From Rhodocyclaceae bacterium (GTDB lineage Bacteria > Pseudomonadota > Gammaproteobacteria > Burkholderiales > Rhodocyclaceae), in NCBI GenBank assembly GCA_030682595.1, contig JAUXNZ010000114.1, positions 1 through 5,967 on the forward strand: a stretch of 5,967 bases of DNA, in the 5' to 3' direction. Positions within the stretch are counted from its first letter, which is position 1. Each line of letters begins with the position of its first letter. Below the pieces are notes generated by a model. The model did no database searches and was not told the DNA's origin. It worked only from the letters and a program-made list of their open reading frames with translations. The position numbers were made by a program, and so were the translations under genes. Below, piece after piece: positions 1 through 4,372 of the stretch.

Positions 1-114
1 CGCGCCGTTCTCGCCTTGCACATGCAACCACTCACCCGGCCCGACCGCAAGATCGAGCCCGGCAAACAGGCGGCGTTCGCCGCGAACGCAGGAAAGGCCA
101 GTGGCGGTCAGCAT
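1..114 (-). CDS. ccmA: Heme exporter ATP-binding protein CcmA, N-terminal fragment
   Basis: This is the first 38 codons of an ABC-transporter ATPase, read leftward from ATG at 114-112 and cut by the window edge. The peptide begins MLTATGLSCVRGERRLF and ends GEWLHVQGENGA, which is the start of a Walker A (P-loop) motif of the GxNGAGKT type. The 'L.C.RGER.LF' opening followed by 'G.NGA' is characteristic of CcmA, the ATPase of the CcmAB(CD) complex, which acts in loading heme onto CcmE during System I cytochrome c maturation at the inner membrane. No clear Shine-Dalgarno sequence precedes the ATG. It follows two c4 cytochrome genes on the same strand after a 108-nt gap, and ccmB would be expected beyond the left edge. 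The family call is good for so short a fragment; the ATPase signature and Walker B are not visible. Confidence 0.85.
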   Translation of the reverse strand, partial: MLTATGLSCVRGERRLFAGLDLAVGPGEWLHVQGENGA

Positions 115-150
115 GGGGGGCGAATTCTGCCTGATTGCAGCGATTTTGGC

Positions 151-164
151 TTGACGGGCGTCAA
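151..164. promoter_or_regulatory. Possible degenerate FNR/CRP-family palindrome upstream of ccmA
   Basis: TTGAC-GGGC-GTCAA is a perfect 5+5 palindrome with the 4-base spacer and TTGA/TCAA core of FNR-type boxes, but with C/G at the inner position in both half-sites. It lies 37 bp upstream of the ccmA ATG. Class II spacing would put transcription start almost at the ATG, leaving essentially no leader, so its role is doubtful. It could equally be a small RNA hairpin with a 6-bp stem (CTTGAC/GTCAAG) between the c4 genes and ccmA. Confidence 0.3.
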
Positions 165-222
165 GTGTTTCAGAACTGCACGGGCTTGGCTAGCTAAAAA
201 AACAGGCCTGCCGAAACTAGCT

Positions 223-903
223 CTAAGGAACCTGCTTGACCATCTCCACTGGCAAGCGAGACATGAAATCGGCGACGGCCGCGATGTCATCATCAGTGTA
301 GTTCTTGATGGCGCCGATCATCTCCGGGTTGGCGTTACGCCGCTTGTTGTCGCGAATCAGCTGATTCTCCCGTAGCAGGTATTTGAAGTGTTGGCCGGAG
401 ACGCGCGGATAGAACTTGTCGGCGTCTCCTTCACCATGCGCGCCATGGCAGACAGCGCAATCGGCCCGGTAAAGCCGCGCGCCGCGCGCCAGGTCGTTGC
501 CCGCCCCCTGCCCCTGAGTCGCCGGAACAGGCAGGGCTTGCAGATAGGCGGCAATATCGGCAATCTCCTGTATCGAAATAACCTGATGGTCAGCAAAGGG
601 CAGCATCTTCGGATTGCTGCGCCGACCCGTGCGCACATCCGTCAGTTGCTTGATCAACACGCTTGCATGTTGCCCCGCGAGGCGTGGGTAGCTGCCATCC
701 GTGCGACCAAGCGCGCCGACACGATGGCAGCCCTGGCAGATGACAAAAGCCTCCGCGCCACGCCCGGCGTCACCATGCAGTCCGAGCACCGCGGTTTTTT
801 CTGGATAGGCGGCGTTCCAGTCCGTCCGCGACGCATCCGCCCCGGCGATGGCAAGCGAGCAAGCCAGCGTCGCGATCGGTAGTCCAAGCCAATGTCGAGT
901 CAC
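223..903 (-). CDS. Diheme cytochrome c4-like protein (second gene of tandem pair)
   Basis: This is a periplasmic electron carrier of 226 residues made of two class I cytochrome c domains, the cytochrome c4 plan. An N-terminal Sec signal (about residues 1-24, ending AGADA) precedes heme motifs CQGCH (56-60) and CAVCH (149-153). Each is followed by the repeated 'YPR(L/V)(A/S)GQH' segment and a probable axial methionine in NPKM (Met100) and NPEM (Met195), so both hemes should be His/Met. The start is GTG (903-901): AGGAGA at 914-909 lies 5 nt upstream and no in-frame ATG occurs before Met100. It begins 12 bp after the stop of the upstream c4 gene, so the two are almost certainly co-transcribed. 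The signal-to-heme linker is longer than in its neighbour. Family members donate electrons to terminal oxidases or denitrification enzymes; the partner here is not shown by sequence. Confidence 0.9.
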   Translation of the reverse strand: MTRHWLGLPIATLACSLAIAGADASRTDWNAAYPEKTAVLGLHGDAGRGAEAFVICQGCHRVGALGRTDGSYPRLAGQHASVLIKQLTDVRTGRRSNPKMLPFADHQVISIQEIADIAAYLQALPVPATQGQGAGNDLARGARLYRADCAVCHGAHGEGDADKFYPRVSGQHFKYLLRENQLIRDNKRRNANPEMIGAIKNYTDDDIAAVADFMSRLPVEMVKQVP

Positions 904-915
904 CCTATTCTCCTG

Positions 916-1509
916 TCACAGCCCGGCGATATATTCCGCCACCGCCTTGATTTCATCGGCCGTCAGGCGCTTGCCAACCGTGGTCATCAGGGGGTCGGTG
1001 GCGCGGCGACCACTCTTGTAATCGTTGAGCTGTTTCAGCGTGTAGGCCTGATGCTGTCCCGCCAGTCGCGGGAAGCGAGCATTGCCCTGGCCGTCGGATT
1101 GATGACACCCGGTGCAGGCCGGCACGCCGCTGTCGGTGTTGCCGTCCTCGTAAAGTGCCTTGCCCTTGGCCGCCAGCTTCGAATCATTCACCTTGCCGGG
1201 AGCCGGTTTCAGCTTGCCGTAGTAGCCGGCGAGCTTGGAGAAATCGTTCGGATCGATGCCGGCGACGATGGCCGACATGGTTTCTTCGCGGCGCTTGCCC
1301 GAGGCAAAGGCCTTGAGCTGGCGCATCAGGTATTCCTGATCCATGCCGGCGAGTTTGGGATAGCGGGGATCGGTGCTGTTGCCGTCCGCGCCGTGGCAGG
1401 CCGCGCAGACGGTCTTGACGGTTTCCTGCGCATCCGCCGCGGAGGGCGATGCCTGCAACAACAGGGCGGCGCAGGCTAGCACGCCGAGCAAGTCGCGCGG
1501 TCCGGTCAT
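916..1509 (-). CDS. Diheme cytochrome c4
   Basis: This 197-residue periplasmic diheme cytochrome has the usual c4 length and two homologous domains. A signal peptide (about 1-27, ending SAADA) leads directly into the first heme motif CAACH (35-39); the second is CTGCH (132-136). Conserved c4 segments YPKLAG (50-55) and FPRLAGQH (146-153) follow the hemes. Likely axial methionines are Met78 (EETMSAI) and Met175 (DPLMTTV). The ATG at 1509-1507 is the first possible start, because an in-frame TGA lies four codons upstream (1521-1519). It has no recognisable Shine-Dalgarno, and a 10-codon mini-ORF (1538-1506) overlaps it by ATGA. It is the first gene of a leftward c4 pair, and its promoter probably uses the FNR box at 1574-1587. 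Role inferred: electron transfer from the bc1 complex or other donors to periplasmic or membrane reductases. Confidence 0.93.
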   Translation of the reverse strand: MTGPRDLLGVLACAALLLQASPSAADAQETVKTVCAACHGADGNSTDPRYPKLAGMDQEYLMRQLKAFASGKRREETMSAIVAGIDPNDFSKLAGYYGKLKPAPGKVNDSKLAAKGKALYEDGNTDSGVPACTGCHQSDGQGNARFPRLAGQHQAYTLKQLNDYKSGRRATDPLMTTVGKRLTADEIKAVAEYIAGL

Positions 1510-1544
1510 TTGGGCGAGTCAGCAAAGTACCCGTTCATGCGTTC

Positions 1545-1550
1545 ATTGAA
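1545..1550 (-). promoter_or_regulatory. Putative -10 element for the leftward c4 genes
   Basis: Read on the minus strand this hexamer is TTCAAT, 4 of 6 matches to TATAAT. Its centre lies exactly 33 bp from the centre of the FNR box at 1574-1587, mirroring the -10 on the other side. The predicted start near 1538 gives a leader of roughly 29 nt. The match is modest and the call rests on spacing. Confidence 0.4.
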
Positions 1551-1573
1551 GCACGCCGGCAGTTTCAAATGGT

Positions 1574-1587
1574 TTGATTTACATCAA
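1574..1587. promoter_or_regulatory. Perfect FNR-type box in the divergent promoter region
   Basis: TTGAT-TTAC-ATCAA is an exact match to the FNR/ANR/DNR consensus (TTGAT-N4-ATCAA). Its centre at 1580.5 is 41.5 bp upstream of a start near 1622 set by the TATAAA at 1611-1616. This is the classic class II position, in which FNR overlaps the -35 region and activates under oxygen limitation. The symmetric site is similarly placed relative to a leftward -10-like hexamer (1550-1545), so it may control both the monoheme cytochrome and the c4 pair. Which FNR/CRP-family protein binds (oxygen-sensing FNR or NO-sensing DNR) cannot be told from the box. Confidence 0.85.
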
Positions 1588-1610
1588 GTCATTTTGGAGT
1601 CGATTGGCGC

Positions 1611-1616
1611 TATAAA
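1611..1616 (+). promoter_or_regulatory. Putative -10 element for the monoheme cytochrome gene
   Basis: TATAAA (5 of 6 to consensus) is centred 33 bp from the FNR-box centre, as expected for a class II FNR-dependent promoter without a good -35. Transcription would start near 1622, giving a leader of about 32 nt before the ATG at 1654. Confidence 0.7.
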
Positions 1617-1653
1617 CAACCTTACTATTAATCAGCTTAACCCGGAGAACACA

Positions 1654-2004
1654 ATGACCTACAAATTCCTGCCCCGTACACTTATGATCACCCTCGCTTC
1701 CGCCGGTCTGGCGTTGTCCGTGCCTGCCGCCGCACAGGTCGACGAAGACGCGGCGAAGCTGTTGTTCAAGCAGAACGAATGCGGCAAATGCCATCACCCG
1801 TCCCAGAACAAGAAAGGGCCGTCGCTGAAGAAGACTGCGAAGGAATACAAGGGCAAGGCCAATGCCGAGGCCGAGGTCTTGAAGCACCTGACCACGCCGA
1901 AGAAGGTCAAGCTGGACGACGGCTCGGAAGAGGATCACAAGATCGTCGACAGCAAGGATCAGAAGGCGCTCTCCAACCTCGCCAAGTGGATCCTGTCGCA
2001 CTGA
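1654..2004 (+). CDS. Small monoheme periplasmic cytochrome c lacking a mature methionine
   Basis: This is a 116-residue class I-like cytochrome c. A Sec signal (about 1-27, ending VPAAA before Gln28) is followed by a single heme motif CGKCH (43-47), then KKGPSL (53-58), which resembles the 'GP.L' region after class I hemes. The C-terminal helix ends NLAKWILSH. The mature protein is lysine-rich and has no methionine (the last is Met11, in the signal), so the usual His/Met ligation is impossible. His95 (EEDHKIV), or less likely His78, is the candidate sixth ligand, which would imply a lower-potential bis-His heme. The ATG at 1654 has GGAGA at 1644-1648, 5 nt away, and follows an FNR class II promoter; the frame is open further upstream but those starts precede the promoter. 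It lies upstream of the nonaheme/b-type gene, so a shuttle role between that protein and a periplasmic reductase is plausible but inferred. Confidence 0.88.
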   Translation: MTYKFLPRTLMITLASAGLALSVPAAAQVDEDAAKLLFKQNECGKCHHPSQNKKGPSLKKTAKEYKGKANAEAEVLKHLTTPKKVKLDDGSEEDHKIVDSKDQKALSNLAKWILSH

Positions 2005-2024
2005 TGCGGGAAGCAGTTTGAGCA

Positions 2025-2060
2025 GCGGGCGGCAGCCTTCGGGCTGCCGCCCGCGCGTGT
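2025..2060 (+). terminator. 13-bp UUCG-capped hairpin after the monoheme cytochrome gene
   Basis: GCGGGCGGCAGCC (2025-2037) pairs perfectly with 2042-2054 around a TTCG tetraloop (2038-2041), closed by C-G. This is the especially stable cUUCGg fold. The downstream sequence GCGTGTTTCC has only a short T-run, so termination may be partial. As it lies between two plus-strand cytochrome genes, it may terminate the small-cytochrome transcript or protect its 3' end while some polymerases read into the next gene. Confidence 0.7.
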
Positions 2061-2063
2061 TTC

Positions 2064-2112
2064 CTCCGGCCGCTAACAAGATCAAGCCAGAAAGGCCGGA
2101 GCCGTGGTTTTT
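2064..2112 (+). repeat. Second inverted repeat with T5 tract in the leader of the nonaheme gene
   Basis: CTCCGGCC (2064-2071) and GGCCGGAG (2094-2101) are perfect 8-bp complementary arms around a 22-nt loop, followed after CCGTGG by TTTTT (2108-2112). It is only about 10 nt after the preceding hairpin and ends just before the AAGGGG ribosome-binding site (2115-2120). It could be a second weak terminator, a leader hairpin or a chance GC-rich pairing. No convincing promoter is visible in this gap. Confidence 0.35.
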
Positions 2113-2126
2113 CCAAGGGGATGTTC

Positions 2127-4130
2127 ATGAAAATGCCGCAGCGTCTGTTCCGTTCGGTTTTTGCCCTGCTCTGCTTTTCTGTCGCGTTCGCCGGTGCGGC
2201 CGTCGCCAAGAGTGATGCAGGCACGCCAGTCGCCAAGCTCGACAAGGCATCCTGCCTGAAGTGCCACGAGAACAAGCACGACAAGATCAAGGTACCGATC
2301 GTCATTGACGGCGAAGAGGACGATCGGGAACTGCGCCAGATCGACACGCGGAAGTACGCCAAGAGCGTGCACAGCAATCTGCAATGCGTGGATTGCCACA
2401 GGGACATCGTCGACAGCCAGAAGAACCACCAGCTGGACAAGTCAGCAGCCAAAGCCGACTGCATCACTTGTCACCAGGATTTGTGGGCCAAGGCGCGGCA
2501 GGCAGGCAAGGACAAGCCCCGCCTTGAACTGGTATTCAAGAACATCGAGGCCTACAAGAACTCCTTCCACGCCAGGGAGAACAAGGACATTCCCGGCACG
2601 CCGCTCGCCAAGTGCGACGACTGCCACAGTTCGCACGAGTTCGACGTGCCGCCCAAGGGCAGCGAGCGGCGCACGGCGTGGCACAAGTCGATTCCCGAAA
2701 CCTGCGGCACCCGGTGCCATGAAGACCAGCTCGAGATTTACGCCACCTCGGTCCATGGCGAGGAGGTCATCGACAAGGGCAACATCAAGGCGGCTGTGTG
2801 TACCGACTGCCACAGCGCCCACAGCGTCACCGGTACGTCGAGCGACGCCTACAAGCTGGCGAACGTCCAGTCCTGCGGCAATTGCCACAAGGAGGAAATC
2901 GCCAGCTTCCGCGACACCTACCACGGCAAGGTCAGTACACTCGGCTGGGCGTATACCGCACGCTGCGTCAGCTGCCACGACAGCCACGGCATCAAGGCCG
3001 TGGAGGATCCCAAGTCCAAGGTGCACCCGAACAACCGGCTGAAGACCTGCCAGAGCTGTCACGACGGCAAGAAGCTGCCCCTGGCGACCGAAGGCTTCGC
3101 CACCTTCGCGCCGCACGCCAACGCACACGACTTCGCCAGGTATCCGCAGATGTATGTCGTGACCAAGTTCATGATCTGGCTGCTGATCGGCGTGTTCGCC
3201 TTCTTCTGGTTGCATTCCGCCCTCTGGTACTACCGCGAATGGCGCGAGCGCAAACTGTTCAAGACCGAGGCGCATGTGCGTACCGAAGGTCTTGACCTGC
3301 CCGCCGGCAAACACTTCGAGCGCTTCGCCCTGGGCTGGCGTATCGGCCACCTGATATTCGCGATTACGACCATGGCCCTGGTGCTGACCGGCACGACCGC
3401 CCTGTTCGCCGACAGCGCCTGGGCGCCGGCGGTGGCGAAGGCCTTCGGCGGCCCGCAGGTGCTCGGCTACATCCACCGCATCGCCGCCGCGATCTTCATC
3501 GGCATCTTCTTCATCCACTTCATCTACGTGATGCAGAAGCTGTTGCGCGACAAGGACTTCACGTGGTTCGGCCCGGATTCGCTGGTGCCGAACTGGAAGG
3601 ACCTCGACGACATGATCGGCATGTTCAGGTGGTTCTTCGGCAAGGGACCGAAGCCGCAGTTCGACCGCTGGACCTACTTCGAGAAGTTCGACTACTGGGC
3701 GGTGTTCTGGGGCGTCAGCGTGATCGGCATGAGCGGCCTGATGCTCGCCTTCCCGCACATCACCGCACAGTATCTGCCGGGCTGGGTGTTCAACGTCGCG
3801 ACGGTGGTGCATGGCGAGGAAGCCTTCCTCGCGGCGGTCTTCCTCTTCACGGTGCACTTCTTCAACAACCACTTCCGGCCGAACAAGCTGCCGCCGCCCG
3901 ACGTGGTGATGTTCACCGGCACGCAGTCGCTCGAAGAGTTCCGCCACGAACACCCGGCGCAGTACCAGCGCCTGGTCGAGTCCGGCGAGCTGCAGAAGCG
4001 CCTCGTCGATGCGCCGTCCCGCCAAGTGCATGTCGGTTCGGTGATTCTCGGCCTCACCCTGATTGCCATTGGCCTGACGCTCCTGGTGATGGTGATCAAT
4101 GGCATGCTTGGCAAGATCGTTGGAGGGTAG
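2127..4130 (+). CDS. Nonaheme cytochrome c / cytochrome b561-like fusion, CbcL-like quinol oxidase
   Basis: This 667-residue inner-membrane protein probably oxidises quinol through b hemes and passes electrons to a periplasmic multiheme arm. A signal sequence (about 1-27, ending GAAVA) is followed by nine heme c motifs: CLKCH 43, CVDCH 87, CITCH 112, CDDCH 163, CGTRCH 193, CTDCH 225, CGNCH 250, CVSCH 280 and CQSCH 308. The fifth is the unusual CX3CH. Many extra histidines could serve as distal ligands. Six membrane helices follow (about 346-368, 405-427, 447-469, 523-543, 558-580, 636-657), with basic cytoplasmic loops. His408, His450, His464, His562 and His577 are candidate b-heme ligands, as in the FdnI/HydC family. 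Nine c hemes plus a diheme b domain is the plan described for Geobacter CbcL. I prefer ATG 2127 because AAGGGG (2115-2120) is 6 nt upstream; ATG 2121 abuts it. The downstream octaheme reductase suggests this is its electron donor (inference). Confidence 0.88.
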   Translation: MKMPQRLFRSVFALLCFSVAFAGAAVAKSDAGTPVAKLDKASCLKCHENKHDKIKVPIVIDGEEDDRELRQIDTRKYAKSVHSNLQCVDCHRDIVDSQKNHQLDKSAAKADCITCHQDLWAKARQAGKDKPRLELVFKNIEAYKNSFHARENKDIPGTPLAKCDDCHSSHEFDVPPKGSERRTAWHKSIPETCGTRCHEDQLEIYATSVHGEEVIDKGNIKAAVCTDCHSAHSVTGTSSDAYKLANVQSCGNCHKEEIASFRDTYHGKVSTLGWAYTARCVSCHDSHGIKAVEDPKSKVHPNNRLKTCQSCHDGKKLPLATEGFATFAPHANAHDFARYPQMYVVTKFMIWLLIGVFAFFWLHSALWYYREWRERKLFKTEAHVRTEGLDLPAGKHFERFALGWRIGHLIFAITTMALVLTGTTALFADSAWAPAVAKAFGGPQVLGYIHRIAAAIFIGIFFIHFIYVMQKLLRDKDFTWFGPDSLVPNWKDLDDMIGMFRWFFGKGPKPQFDRWTYFEKFDYWAVFWGVSVIGMSGLMLAFPHITAQYLPGWVFNVATVVHGEEAFLAAVFLFTVHFFNNHFRPNKLPPPDVVMFTGTQSLEEFRHEHPAQYQRLVESGELQKRLVDAPSRQVHVGSVILGLTLIAIGLTLLVMVINGMLGKIVGG

Positions 4131-4150
4131 CGCCGTACCTTTTGACCAGG

Positions 4151-4188
4151 AGAAATGGCCGCGCCATGCGCGGCCATTTCTTTTTCTT
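4151..4188 (+). terminator. Rho-independent terminator after the nonaheme/b-type gene
   Basis: AGAAATGGCCGCG (4151-4163) pairs perfectly over 13 bp with CGCGGCCATTTCT (4169-4181) around a CCATG loop, followed by TTTTCTT. The stem is strong and GC-rich in its upper part, the T tract is immediate, and it starts 20 bp after the stop codon. It should separate this transcript from the octaheme gene, which has its own promoter next to it. Confidence 0.88.
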
Positions 4189-4200
4189 GATGCGCATCAA
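4187..4200. promoter_or_regulatory. Perfect FNR-type box upstream of the octaheme reductase
   Basis: TTGAT-GCGC-ATCAA exactly matches the FNR/ANR/DNR consensus and begins at the last T residues of the preceding terminator. Its centre (4193.5) lies 41.5 bp upstream of a predicted start near 4235, the class II activation position. It argues that the octaheme gene is switched on by oxygen limitation (FNR/ANR) or by nitric oxide (DNR), like the monoheme and c4 genes. Confidence 0.87.
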
Positions 4201-4222
4201 AGATTTCCCCGGGTGAAATCGT

Positions 4223-4228
4223 TAACAT
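4223..4228 (+). promoter_or_regulatory. Putative -10 element of the octaheme reductase promoter
   Basis: TAACAT keeps the TA...AT positions of the -10 consensus and is centred 32 bp from the FNR-box centre, which fits a class II promoter starting near 4235. That implies an unusually long leader of about 138 nt. The A/T-rich surroundings (4215-4265) contrast with the GC-rich genes. Confidence 0.6.
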
Positions 4229-4285
4229 GAAAAACAATACCCTTTATCTTGTTAAGGTTTTTAGGGAGAGATCAAGGGGTATGTC

Positions 4286-4342
4286 ATGGAAGCAAGCAAT
4301 TGCGGCTACAAAGGTAAAGGGATGCGTAGGCAGCCCTCATGA
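4286..4342 (+). CDS. Possible 18-codon leader ORF upstream of the octaheme gene
   Basis: ATG at 4286 has AAGGGG (4274-4279) 6 nt upstream, a good ribosome-binding arrangement. It opens an 18-codon frame (MEASNCGYKGKGMRRQPS) ending at TGA 4340-4342. It lies inside the predicted leader and stops 30 nt before the octaheme ATG. It has no recognisable family and no run of one regulatory amino acid. An overlapping 36-codon frame from ATG 4281 ends at 4391, inside the octaheme gene, but its spacing to the same AAGGGG is only 1 nt. Either may be chance. Confidence 0.2.
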   Translation: MEASNCGYKGKGMRRQPS

Positions 4343-4372
4343 AGCTGGATGTTCGGAAAATTGGAGGCAAAA

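Noticed and set aside
189..222. Possible terminator for the leftward c4 pair: CAGGCCTG followed by seven U on the minus strand.
   Set aside because: The palindrome has no loop, and the flanking AGCTA/TAGCT pairing is only 5-6 bp across the T tract itself. It is not a convincing intrinsic terminator, so the c4 genes may read into ccmA.
2072..2085. ATCAA half-site before the nonaheme gene as a third FNR box.
   Set aside because: The partner half-site (GCTAA) does not match TTGAT, so only one half of the box is present.
2442..4031. Long open frame on the minus strand opposite the nonaheme/b-type gene.
   Set aside because: It is a shadow of the high-GC coding strand. Its translation has no recognisable domain, and the plus-strand frame has nine heme motifs and clear membrane helices.
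4275..4281. AGGGGTA, an exact NarL/NarP heptamer (TACCCCT) on the minus strand, with a 6-of-7 match at 4238-4244.
   Set aside because: Both lie downstream of the predicted transcription start, the first overlaps a candidate ribosome site, and 7-mers occur often by chance. There is no inverted 7-2-7 pair.
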